From NCBI RefSeq assembly GCF_009877425.1, contig NZ_WXEY01000023.1:1-50782 (forward strand): DNA of 50,782 bases. The letters run 5' to 3'. Shown here in pieces: positions 43,197 to 50,725 of the stretch. A program made the translations under genes and the position numbers. Source of the DNA: Heliomicrobium undosum. Its GTDB lineage: Bacteria > Bacillota > Desulfitobacteriia > Heliobacteriales > Heliobacteriaceae. Position 1 is the first letter of the stretch, and every line of letters starts with the position of its first letter. Below the pieces are notes generated by a model. That model worked only from the letters and a program-made list of their open reading frames with translations, was not told the origin of the DNA and searched no databases.

Positions 43197-43871
43197 GTGA
43201 AAGGAGATACAGAACTGTCCAAGGGAAAAGCGTATCTTTTTCCGATAGTCATTATGATCGTGATGGGTGTCATCATCTTTCTGCCGGCTGGTTCTTTCAG
43301 GTTTTGGCAGGCTTGGATATGGTGGTGGGGTTTATTTGCACTGATGATGTTCACGACGGCATTTTTTCTGAAAAAAAGTCCTGAACTGCTGTTAAGACGA
43401 ACGAAGTCTAAGGAAAAAGAAGTTACCCGCAAACCCCCTGCCATCTTGAAATTGTATTTTCTCGGATTCATTATTCCCGGTTTTGATTTTCGCTTTCATT
43501 GGTCATCCGTGCCTGTATGGATGATTATTGCTTCGAATGTTCTGGTTTTCTTAGGCTATATATTCATTATCATTGTCTTTAATGAAAACAGGTACGCTTC
43601 AACGGTTGTCCAGGTCGAGCAAGAACAATCAGTCATCACAACAGGCCCCTACGCCATTGTTCGCCATCCCATGTATTCGGGAATGTTACTCATGTCGCTG
43701 TTTTCTCCTCTGGCTCTCGGGTCCTACTGGGCAATCATTCCTTCGCTGTTGATCATACCGTCATTAATTCTGAGGATAAAAAACGAAGAAGAAGTGCTAC
43801 GAAAAAAACTAGCGGGATACAACGATTATTGTTTAAAGACACGTTACCGTTTGATTCCGTCAATCTGGTAA
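43197..43871 (+). CDS. isoprenylcysteine carboxyl methyltransferase-family membrane protein
   Basis: 224 aa with about five membrane helices. The ICMT/PEMT-type motif GPYAIVRHPMYSGMLLM (about 143-159) and the closing EEEVLRKKLAGYNDYCLKTRYRLIP are typical of this family, which methylates lipids or small membrane-soluble substrates with SAM. The true substrate in bacteria is seldom known. GGAGGGGG precedes GTG 43197. It follows the MerR gene by about 100 bases on the same strand and is its likely target. A second member of this family lies at 49791. Confidence 0.85.
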   Translation: MKGDTELSKGKAYLFPIVIMIVMGVIIFLPAGSFRFWQAWIWWWGLFALMMFTTAFFLKKSPELLLRRTKSKEKEVTRKPPAILKLYFLGFIIPGFDFRFHWSSVPVWMIIASNVLVFLGYIFIIIVFNENRYASTVVQVEQEQSVITTGPYAIVRHPMYSGMLLMSLFSPLALGSYWAIIPSLLIIPSLILRIKNEEEVLRKKLAGYNDYCLKTRYRLIPSIW

Positions 43872-43932
43872 CCGATTTGAATGTAAGGTATGACATTTTC
43901 ATGAATCGTTGTCTAAAGGAGCTGATACTGGT

Positions 43933-44430
43933 ATGTTCGAAAAGCTGGTTGAAGCAAAAATTCAAGAGGCCATGAGAAATGGCGAATTTGATAACCTTCC
44001 TTTGGGCAAACCCATCGATCTGGATTACTGGGCAAGCCTTCCGGAGGATATACGCGCCGGATACATGTTGTTAAAGAACGCAGGATACGCACCAGAAGAA
44101 GTGCAATTAGTAAACGACATGGGGAAATTACGCGAACAACTGGCCGGCAACAATAAACAAGACGAAAAAGCAGTTATTATTAAAATGCTTAAAGAGAATG
44201 AATTAAAATATAATATAATGATGGAAGTGCGAAATCGGAAAAAAAGAAAACAACTAATAAAACAGAATCATGCAAGGGCAGCAGATAATCAAATCGCCTA
44301 TAGAGAGTGTTGCGTTGATCGAATGAGTCAAAGAGTTTGTGATGAAAGGAAAAAGCCATGGAAGGAAACCAGGCCACTACTGTTGACGAGTACATTTCAC
44401 AATTTCCTTCTGAGGTTCAAGACATCTTGA
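43933..44430 (+). CDS. DUF1992 (DnaJC28-like) protein
   Basis: The start is ATG 43933 with AAGGAG 10 nt upstream. Residues 1-75 match the DUF1992 pattern: EAKIQEAMRNGEFDNLPLGKPI, then DIRAGYMLLKNAGYAPEEVQL. The domain is shared with the conserved part of DNAJC28; its bacterial role is unknown. The expected protein is about 120 aa; this frame runs on to 165 aa with an unusual tail (CCVDRMSQRVCDERKKPW) and overlaps the next gene by 73 bases, so the last 40 codons may reflect a lost stop or a frameshift. Confidence 0.78.
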   Translation: MFEKLVEAKIQEAMRNGEFDNLPLGKPIDLDYWASLPEDIRAGYMLLKNAGYAPEEVQLVNDMGKLREQLAGNNKQDEKAVIIKMLKENELKYNIMMEVRNRKKRKQLIKQNHARAADNQIAYRECCVDRMSQRVCDERKKPWKETRPLLLTSTFHNFLLRFKTS

Positions 44431-44750
44431 GCAGATTCCGAAAGGTGATCAAAGAGGCGGCTCCAAAAGCGGAAGAGAAGATCAGCTACCGAATGCCGAC
44501 CTTTTATCTGCATGGAAACCTCGTGCATTTTGCCGCTCATAAACACCATATCGGTTTTTACCCAGCCCCCAGCGGGATCGAGGCGTTTCAAGAGGAACTA
44601 TCGCAATATAAAAGCGCGAAGGGCTCGGTGCAGTTTCCCTTTGAAAAGCCCATGCCGTATGAACTTATTCGAGAGATCGTCAAGTTCCGAGTGGCCGAGA
44701 ATCAAAAGAAGGCGGAAGGCAAAGGGAAAAAGAAGCAGGGTGATCGCTGA
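44358..44750 (+). CDS. DUF1801 (YdhG-like) protein, 130 aa
   Basis: YdhG/DUF1801 family: TVDEYISQFPSEVQDILSRFRKVIKEAAPKAEEKISYRMPTFYLHGNLVHFAAHKHHIGFYPAPSG is the full signature, related to frataxin-like iron chaperone Fra of Bacillus but broadly of unknown function. The C-terminus is Lys-rich (KKAEGKGKKKQGDR). AAGGAAAAAGCC precedes ATG 44358. The stop lies inside a hairpin that also terminates the convergent AraC gene. Confidence 0.87.
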   Translation: MEGNQATTVDEYISQFPSEVQDILSRFRKVIKEAAPKAEEKISYRMPTFYLHGNLVHFAAHKHHIGFYPAPSGIEAFQEELSQYKSAKGSVQFPFEKPMPYELIREIVKFRVAENQKKAEGKGKKKQGDR

Positions 44751-44760
44751 TCACCCTGCT
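44735..44760 (-). terminator. hairpin terminator shared by convergent genes
   Basis: GCAGGGTGATC-GCT-GATCACCCTGC (44735-44759) is an 11-bp perfect stem. On the minus strand it is followed by TTCTTTTTCCC, fitting termination of the AraC gene; it overlaps the stop codon of the + strand gene. Confidence 0.7.
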
Positions 44761-44769
44761 TTATCACAG

Positions 44770-45639
44770 CTATTTCTTGATCACAGGAATCCAAATCTCG
44801 CTCTTGTAGTTCGGGCTGCTCGTGTCCTTGCTTTCGTTCCACAGGATCTCCGGTCCGCCCGTGAGTTCATAGCCCGAGGTGGGAAACCATTCCGAATAGA
44901 TCCTTGCCCAGACATCTTGCAGCGCTTTCGGAAACTCCCCGATGGCGGTAAACACCGCCCAGGTGCCGGCGTCCACAGGCAAAACGGTCCAGCGTTCCGG
45001 GACAGGCTTTGTTGTGGCGACACCGATGTACTGGTCCAGCAATGTCCCTTCCGCCCGGCCTTCCGTAAAATTGGCCGATACGCATAAGATGCCTCTCGGC
45101 TCCACATTCGAAAGTTGCTTCAATTCGATGAAGTCTTTCTCCGTCAGGCTGGCCCACATATCGTTCATTTGGGTGTTTACGCCCTCGTAAACCAGCGTGA
45201 TCCGCTTCTTGATTCCGGCGATTTGAAAAGCGTCCTTTTCTACGATGCGATAATCCATTTCGTTGCCTCCCCTGATGATCAATTGAAAGGTCATGGGCGG
45301 GAATGCTTTTAAGACGACATCCCGCTTTCTGGCTTCCGTCGGCGTGACGCCATGCAACGCCTGAAATGCCCTGGTGAATGAATCCGGCGAATCGTATCCG
45401 TACTTGACGGCCAGATCAATCACCTTCACATAGCTGTTTTGAAGCTCCGAGGCCGCCAAGGCAAGCCTTCTGCGACGAATATACTCACTTAGGGTAAAAC
45501 CGGATAGGAATGAAAACATCCTCTTGAAATGATACTCGGAACAACAAGCAAGTCTCGCGACTTGTTCAAAGTCAATCTCTCCGGCCAAATTCTCTTCAAT
45601 ATAGTTCATGGCAAGATTGACCTGTTTTAGCGCATCCAC
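44770..45639 (-). CDS. AraC-family regulator with GyrI-like ligand domain, 289 aa
   Basis: Residues 1-105 form the double helix-turn-helix of AraC/MarA proteins ([61 protein letters not shown]). Residues about 125-289 are a GyrI/BmrR-like effector-binding domain ([32 protein letters not shown]), as in Rob-like regulators that bind drugs or hydrophobic molecules. GTG 45639 is chosen because GGAGG lies 8 nt upstream; a longer frame reaching 45816 has no ribosome site and is not family-like. Confidence 0.88.
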   Translation of the reverse strand: MDALKQVNLAMNYIEENLAGEIDFEQVARLACCSEYHFKRMFSFLSGFTLSEYIRRRRLALAASELQNSYVKVIDLAVKYGYDSPDSFTRAFQALHGVTPTEARKRDVVLKAFPPMTFQLIIRGGNEMDYRIVEKDAFQIAGIKKRITLVYEGVNTQMNDMWASLTEKDFIELKQLSNVEPRGILCVSANFTEGRAEGTLLDQYIGVATTKPVPERWTVLPVDAGTWAVFTAIGEFPKALQDVWARIYSEWFPTSGYELTGGPEILWNESKDTSSPNYKSEIWIPVIKK

Positions 45640-45689
45640 GCGCACGACCTCCTTTCTTCTGTATGATAACAAAGGTAAAATGGATATAT

Positions 45690-45702
45690 CCGATATTATC
45701 GG
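45690..45702. promoter_or_regulatory. palindrome upstream of AraC gene
   Basis: CCGATA-T-TATCGG, a perfect 13-bp dyad about 50 bp upstream of the regulator start; an operator candidate. Confidence 0.35.
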
Positions 45703-46004
45703 CACCAGAATTGCATGGTCGCCGATCTTGCCCACGGGCGCTGTGGCGTGGGGCCTTTTATACGGATATGAACTGAGTTCACGTCGCAGAAAACCTGTTA
45801 TCATCTTAGAGCACACAGTGGTAATTGGCTATTCTAAGGGTGGATATGGCGTCCTGAAAGGTGCCTTAAGCAAGCCCGATCAGTCGGGTTACTACAATGC
45901 TTTTTTTCAGACTCCCTTGTTCTTAAAAAAAACTTAGGGAAACAACCGGCATACGGATAGATAGACAATGTTAGGTCTAAATTAGAAATGAGGTAGCGTT
46001 TCAA
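45703..46004. other. intergenic region before the GNAT/SEC-C pair
   Basis: No gene is supported: an open frame here on the + strand overlaps the AraC start and has no ribosome site. One hairpin, AAGCCCGA-TCAG-TCGGGTT (45873-45891), is followed a little later by a T-run (45901-45907) and may stop transcription entering the AT-rich pair. Confidence 0.4.
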
Positions 46005-46457
46005 ATGAATAAAGAGATGGTTGATTTTTTACCCCTAAAGGAAATGATAGAAAAAGAACAGGAAATTCAAACAATACTAAAGAAATCGGAAAACAATATA
46101 TACATTGTTCCGCTAAAAGAAGCAACAAATAGTAGTAATTTTTTGCAAATTACCTTTCGGATTAATGAAGAAACGTTGGTGTTATCATGGCTATATCTAT
46201 TGCATGAAAACAAGGGTACCGGCTCAAGGATAATTGAATGGTTAATAAATTACTGCACAATGAACAATTTGAATATTTTTAAAATAGTAAATGTTGAAAG
46301 AAACAAGAAAGGTATGAGGGAGTTATGTAAGAAGTATAATTTTTTCGAAATAAAATGCAAAGAAGAATTTAGTGATTATTATTTGTACATCACACCGGAT
46401 AATTATCAGGAAACCCATTTTTCGGAGGATTTGAAGGGGAAGATTCATTTTGAATAA
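46005..46457 (+). CDS. GNAT-like acetyltransferase, AT-rich, 150 aa
   Basis: The centre has the acetyl-CoA-binding loop pattern of GNAT enzymes, LLHENKGTGSRIIEWLINYC (about 65-84), followed by NIFKIVNVERNKKGMRELCKKYNFFEI, the usual beta5-alpha4 run. The start ATG 46005 follows a weak ATGAGG ribosome site. The gene is much more AT-rich than the bulk window. Its last 8 bases overlap the start of the SEC-C protein gene, so both are translated together. The acceptor is unknown; toxin-type, tRNA- or protein-acetylating GNATs also come in such pairs. Confidence 0.65.
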   Translation: MNKEMVDFLPLKEMIEKEQEIQTILKKSENNIYIVPLKEATNSSNFLQITFRINEETLVLSWLYLLHENKGTGSRIIEWLINYCTMNNLNIFKIVNVERNKKGMRELCKKYNFFEIKCKEEFSDYYLYITPDNYQETHFSEDLKGKIHFE

Positions 46458-47523
46458 GATAGGTAGGAATGACCCTTGTCCCTGTAGCAGTGGCAAAAAA
46501 TACAAGAAATGTTGTATGAGTAAAAAGGATGATGATGAATTTACTAAACCAGTAAATTTCTTGAGAAATTACAAGGAATTAAAGCGCGAGTCAAAAATTA
46601 AACAATGCTTACACCCATGTAAAGATGAATGTTCTGAAAGGATTATTGGTGCACATTCATTACAAAACAACAAAATCTTAAAACAAATTTCTGATAATGG
46701 ATGTGTATATATGCCTTATCCCAAAAACGATAACCCCTTTGCAGTCATAACAAAATGGGGGAGAAAGGAAGCTACTGTATTTACCGGTTTTTGTGGATAT
46801 CACGATAACGAACTTTTTAAGCCCATTGAAAATAATACATTTGATTACAGTGATGAACACATTTTCTTATACACATACCGATGCTTTGCGTTAGGTTATC
46901 ACCGGAAACTAGAAAACGTAAATTTACAGCATAAAATTTTGGGAAGAAGACCGTCACTAATAGGTATCGATGACATAGATCAACTATTTTTGGGTGAAAA
47001 GTTAGCAGTAAGTGATCTGGAAGAATGCAAGGAAGTGTTTGATCGAGCGATAATAAGTAAGCAATATAACGTTCTTACGAGTGTCGTTTGGAAATTCGAG
47101 AAAACAATAAATTTTGCTGCTTCTGGGCATACCGCATTGTGTAAAGATTTAAATGGCGAATTAGTGCAGGACATCATGGATATTCACACGCCAATGAAGC
47201 ACGTATTCTTTACTGTTTTTCCTGAAGGAGATAAAACTCTTTGCCTTTTATCCTGGGTAAAAAATAAACACGATATCTTCGCGAATTACAAAAGCCAATT
47301 GTTAAATTTGTCCGATAATGAACGCATTATATATTTGAATAACTTAATACCTATGGAAGCTGAGAACATTGTTATTAAGCCGTCTGCCTGGGAATCGTTT
47401 CAAAGCGATAAAAAAGATGAGTTTGGGGCATTGATGTGGGGGATGGGACAATTTTCTGATATGATTGGAGGAGAAAGTTATAATATGTTGGAATCGCCAT
47501 CATTTAATCTTTTTGAACTGTAG
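46450..47523 (+). CDS. SEC-C zinc-motif protein with AHS-type Cys/His core, 357 aa
   Basis: Residues 5-22 are a textbook SEC-C zinc motif (GRNDPCPCSSGKKYKKCC), as in the SecA tail. It is followed by a second Cys/His region: Cys53, Cys57, Cys61, then IIGAHSLQNN (His69) and FCGYHDNELFKPIE (Cys115, His118), which together look like a zinc-binding, HNH-like or treble-clef core. The remaining 230 residues are of unknown fold and end MGQFSDMIGGESYNML. It overlaps the GNAT gene and shares its AT-rich composition. Proteins with this AHS pattern are often found in mobile or defence-type loci, but the activity is unproven. Confidence 0.7.
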   Translation: MNKIGRNDPCPCSSGKKYKKCCMSKKDDDEFTKPVNFLRNYKELKRESKIKQCLHPCKDECSERIIGAHSLQNNKILKQISDNGCVYMPYPKNDNPFAVITKWGRKEATVFTGFCGYHDNELFKPIENNTFDYSDEHIFLYTYRCFALGYHRKLENVNLQHKILGRRPSLIGIDDIDQLFLGEKLAVSDLEECKEVFDRAIISKQYNVLTSVVWKFEKTINFAASGHTALCKDLNGELVQDIMDIHTPMKHVFFTVFPEGDKTLCLLSWVKNKHDIFANYKSQLLNLSDNERIIYLNNLIPMEAENIVIKPSAWESFQSDKKDEFGALMWGMGQFSDMIGGESYNMLESPSFNLFEL

Positions 47524-47656
47524 AAGCTAAAATCTTACTTTATCGTAGATGAAGTAATTCTAAAACAATTAATAATCAAAGAACTTTGGCGGATGTTCTG
47601 TAAATGAGCAGCCGCCCTCCAATTAGAGGAAATCATAACTGTTTGGGGGTGCTCGT

Positions 47657-48028
47657 ATGAAATACAATTGGCTAGATGAATACTGCCTCAGCAAAAAAGG
47701 CGCTGAAAAAGACTTTCAGGTCGATTGGAACGCCACACGGTACATGATCCGAGGAAAAATGTTCGCCCTTCAGGGATGCAACAAGGAAAACAAGCCGATC
47801 ATCACGGTCAAGCTCGACCCGATGTATGGAGACTTTCTGAGAAGGCAATACAACGACATTGTGCCCGGCTACTACATGAACAAAACCCATTGGAATTCGC
47901 TGTCGCTCGACGGAGATGTTCCCGACGACGTGGTCAAAGACATGCTGGATAAATCCTATGAACTCATCTTCAACAGCTTAAGCAAAAAGGTTCAGAAAGA
48001 AATCACCGGTTCAGCCGACACGCCGTAA
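47657..48028 (+). CDS. MmcQ/YjbR (DUF419) family protein, 123 aa
   Basis: YjbR-type small DNA-binding-like fold: DFQVDWNATRYMIRGKMFALQG near the N-terminus, then ITVKLDPMYGDFLRRQYNDIVPGYYMNKTHWNSLSLDGDVPDDVVKDML, which is the classic family signature (PGYHMNKxHWNxI). Length is normal. GGGGG precedes ATG 47657. Its role in the cell is unknown. It returns to the GC-rich background after the AT-rich pair and runs into the LuxR gene 28 bases later. Confidence 0.88.
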   Translation: MKYNWLDEYCLSKKGAEKDFQVDWNATRYMIRGKMFALQGCNKENKPIITVKLDPMYGDFLRRQYNDIVPGYYMNKTHWNSLSLDGDVPDDVVKDMLDKSYELIFNSLSKKVQKEITGSADTP

Positions 48029-48055
48029 TCGTGAGCGCGAAACCAGGGGGCCGCA

Positions 48056-49609
48056 GTGTTGATAATGGAAAGCGCAGAACTGCGACAGACGCTCTATACC
48101 ATCCTCGAAACAAAGGACGCACAAGCGCTCTTCGCCTGCATGGAAGAAAACCTGCCGTCCTTTTTCGCAACCCCCGACATCCCCGAGTTCTATCACATCC
48201 TAAAGGACGTCGATCTCTCCACCTGCCCCAACCTTACCCCGAAACTCATGCTGGCCTGGATGGCCTTTTTAAGCGGCGATCACGCCGGCCTTTTCCCCAT
48301 ACTAAAAAGCATCGACGAAGCGGAACTGCAGGGGCCGCCGCAGTGTTCCCTCTTTTACACCCTCAAGGCGATGGTGGGCTACCTGACCGATCCCCAGGAA
48401 GGGCTGCGCTACGCCGAGATCGCCATGGACATCCTACCCGACGGCGACACTCCCAGTGACGCTTCTTTCTACTCCGCCAATGCGCGACTGACTTACGGCC
48501 AACTGCTGGCCAACTCGGGCCAGTACCGCCACGCCGCCGAACTGTTCGCCGCCGCCTATCACCAGTTCGACTCCTTGAACCTCGCCTTTCCCGCTTCCGT
48601 CGCCCTGGTCAACGAAAACCTCAACCGGTTCAAGCTGGGTGAGTTCGCCGGCGTCATCGACCGGTGCAATGAAGCGATGATGAAGGCCGGCCGTTTTCAA
48701 GGGGAGACGCAACGCTTCTGGGACGCCTTGCACCTGCCGCTGGGCATGTGCTGCTATGAACTGAACAAGCCGAACCTGGCCATCAGGCACCTCAACGCGG
48801 CCAAGGCGTGCATCGACGCCTTCGGCCTCTTTCACATGCACGGCATGGTCGAACTATATCTCTTCAAGTGCTTTACCCTGCTGGGCGATCTGGCGGCCAT
48901 GGAGCGCCTAAAAAACGAAACGATCGCCAAATTCGAAACGGTGTGCTTCCAGCCGACCGACGCGATTATCTCGTTGATGCGGATCCTTTCCTGCCCGCAG
49001 CCGGACAGCCCGGCAATCCAGCCGGATATTGAGAAGTTCGAATTGGAATTTATAAAAAACAGGCGCGGCTGCAACGCCATGATCGTCGATGTCCTCGTCT
49101 ATCTCCGGCTGCAAGGCTTTAGCGATGTCGTCGCCATCGAAGACCTGGAAACGCGGCTGGAACGGCTCCGCTACATCGGCCACATCCCGCAGATCCAGAC
49201 GGCATTGCTGCAAATCGCCGAACTTCACCATCTGGAAAATCGACCGCCCATCGCCTGCAACTACTTGCGAGAGGCCGTCAACATGGTTAAGGAATTCGGC
49301 ATTAGCGCCTGCTTTCACGCCATGCCCCTGAGAACCCTCGGCTTGCTGCAAAAAATCGAACCCCGGCTCTTTGCGACCCTCTCCAAACAAGAAAAGGGCG
49401 CCGCCGCGCCGGCCGACGCGGTGCTCACCGCCCGCGAACGGGAGATCATGGGACTCATCGCCCAGGGCAAGAGCAACGACGAGATCAGCAAAGCCCTTTA
49501 TATCGGCATCGGAACGATCAAATGGCACATCAACCACATCTTCGGCAAGTTGGAGGTCAAGAACCGGGTCCAAGCCATCGCCAAGGCGAAAAGCCTCGGT
49601 GAAATCTAG
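48056..49609 (+). CDS. LuxR-family regulator with TPR-like sensor region, 517 aa
   Basis: The C-terminal 65 residues form a LuxR/GerE helix-turn-helix (LTAREREIMGLIAQGKSNDE, ISKALYIGIGTIKWHINHIF, KLEVKNRVQAIAKA). Residues about 20-430 are TPR-like alpha-helical repeats, as in the MalT sensor, but the NTP-binding (STAND/NACHT) domain that MalT-type proteins carry is absent, so it is a reduced version. The start is among GTG 48056, TTG 48059 and ATG 48065 behind AGGGGG. The target genes are unknown; the ICMT-like gene downstream has its own promoter-like sequence. Confidence 0.85.
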   Translation: MLIMESAELRQTLYTILETKDAQALFACMEENLPSFFATPDIPEFYHILKDVDLSTCPNLTPKLMLAWMAFLSGDHAGLFPILKSIDEAELQGPPQCSLFYTLKAMVGYLTDPQEGLRYAEIAMDILPDGDTPSDASFYSANARLTYGQLLANSGQYRHAAELFAAAYHQFDSLNLAFPASVALVNENLNRFKLGEFAGVIDRCNEAMMKAGRFQGETQRFWDALHLPLGMCCYELNKPNLAIRHLNAAKACIDAFGLFHMHGMVELYLFKCFTLLGDLAAMERLKNETIAKFETVCFQPTDAIISLMRILSCPQPDSPAIQPDIEKFELEFIKNRRGCNAMIVDVLVYLRLQGFSDVVAIEDLETRLERLRYIGHIPQIQTALLQIAELHHLENRPPIACNYLREAVNMVKEFGISACFHAMPLRTLGLLQKIEPRLFATLSKQEKGAAAPADAVLTAREREIMGLIAQGKSNDEISKALYIGIGTIKWHINHIFGKLEVKNRVQAIAKAKSLGEI

Positions 49610-49639
49610 TCCTCATCAAACCCCATTCAATAGAACCCG

Positions 49640-49695
49640 CCTAGCACCGCTCACCTAGCCCAGCCCACCTAGTCCCGCCCACATAGCCCTGACCG
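49640..49695. repeat. 14-bp degenerate tandem repeats
   Basis: Four units in strict 14-base register: CCTAGCACCGCTCA, CCTAGCCCAGCCCA, CCTAGTCCCGCCCA and CATAGCCCTGACCG. Non-coding, between the LuxR gene and its terminator. Confidence 0.8.
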
Positions 49696-49715
49696 AGTCC
49701 ACCCTAACCCCGGCC

Positions 49716-49738
49716 CCTAACCTGGGTTAGGCTTTTTT
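49716..49738 (+). terminator. intrinsic terminator after LuxR gene
   Basis: CCTAACC (49716-49722) pairs with GGTTAGG (49725-49731), followed by CTTTTTT. Confidence 0.8.
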
Positions 49739-49790
49739 CTGTTTAAAACCCGCTACAATGAAATCACCAAGCGGGAGGAGGTTTTTTAGC

Positions 49791-50402
49791 ATGGAAACGC
49801 TGCAAAGCCATTTTCACCAGTGGGGAGCGGTGCTCTTTTTCACCGTCGTCTATGCCGTCGCTTTGTTGTTCGTGCCCTTTTACAAGAAGATGAACCGCAA
49901 ACCGGCCACGGCCTACATGGCCTTCGTGCTCGCTTTTGCCATTGAGATGCATGGCATCCCCATGAGTATGTACCTGATCTCCTGGGGCATCGGCAAAAAC
50001 CTGCCCGAAGGCTTCTTGTGGGGACACACCCTTTTTGACCAGATCGGCTACACGGGGATGTACCTGAACATCGCCTGCGCCACCGTGGCCCTGATTATCA
50101 TCGCCAACGGCTGGTACAACATCTACCACAAATACTGGTCCAAAGAATCGGGTAAGGGGAAGGTCGTCAAGACCGGGGTGTACCGGTACATCCGCCACCC
50201 CCAGTATACGGGCTTTATGCTGCTGACCGTCGGGATGATCTTCGAGTGGGCCACGCTGCCCATGCTGCTCATGTGGCCCTTCATTGCCGTCATGTATTAC
50301 CGCCTCGCCAAGAGGGAAGAGCAGGACATGATCCGCGAGTTCGGCGAGGAGTATGTCATGTACATGCAAAAAACGAAGCGGTTTATCCCCTTCGTCATCT
50401 GA
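49791..50402 (+). CDS. second ICMT-like membrane methyltransferase, 203 aa
   Basis: The start is ATG 49791 with GGGAGGAGG 9 nt upstream; a TACAAT -10-like hexamer lies at 49754-49759. About five membrane helices are present; the conserved motif is GVYRYIRHPQYTGFMLLTVG (about 130-149), and the end KREEQDMIREFGEEYVMYMQKTKRFIP is typical of the isoprenylcysteine methyltransferase/PEMT-like family. It differs clearly from the family member at 43197 (longer second loop EMHGIPMSMYLISWGIG), so it is a separate subgroup. The substrate is unknown. Confidence 0.85.
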   Translation: METLQSHFHQWGAVLFFTVVYAVALLFVPFYKKMNRKPATAYMAFVLAFAIEMHGIPMSMYLISWGIGKNLPEGFLWGHTLFDQIGYTGMYLNIACATVALIIIANGWYNIYHKYWSKESGKGKVVKTGVYRYIRHPQYTGFMLLTVGMIFEWATLPMLLMWPFIAVMYYRLAKREEQDMIREFGEEYVMYMQKTKRFIPFVI

Positions 50403-50434
50403 ATCGGTTTGCGTTCATTTGGATGAAAATAACA

Positions 50435-50463
50435 TTGACATTCCCGTGACTTGCTGGTAAGAT
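50435..50463 (+). promoter_or_regulatory. strong promoter of the tRNA cluster with overlapping inverted repeat
   Basis: TTGACA (50435-50440), a 17-bp spacer and TAAGAT (50458-50463) with an extended -10 TG. The start would be near 50470. The spacer holds CCCGTGAC (50443-50450) and its exact complement GTCACGGG lies at 50472-50479, flanking the -10. Confidence 0.8.
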
Positions 50464-50482
50464 ACAATTCCGTCACGGGTAC

Positions 50483-50557
50483 GGCGGCGTCGCCAAGTGG
50501 TAAGGCAAAGGTCTGCAAAACCTTTATACCCCAGTTCGAATCTGGGCGCCGCCTCCA
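50483..50557 (+). tRNA. tRNA-Cys (GCA)
   Basis: Acceptor GGCGGCG pairs with CGCCGCC (50547-50553); D arm GCC..GGC with AAGTGGTAA; anticodon loop CTGCAAA, anticodon GCA; T arm CCCAGTTCGAATCTGGG; discriminator T and encoded CCA. U73 is the identity base of tRNA-Cys. Confidence 0.97.
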
Positions 50558-50564
50558 AATATTC

Positions 50565-50641
<77 letters not shown>

Positions 50642-50643
50642 TT

Positions 50644-50719
<76 letters not shown>

Positions 50720-50725
50720 TTTCAC

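Noticed and set aside
45608-45937. 109-codon + strand frame upstream of the GNAT gene
   Set aside because: Overlaps the AraC start on the other strand, lacks a ribosome site and shows no protein-like pattern.
46005-47523. Classical type II GNAT-RHH toxin-antitoxin module
   Set aside because: The partner is a 357-aa zinc-motif protein after the GNAT gene, not a small ribbon-helix-helix antitoxin before it.
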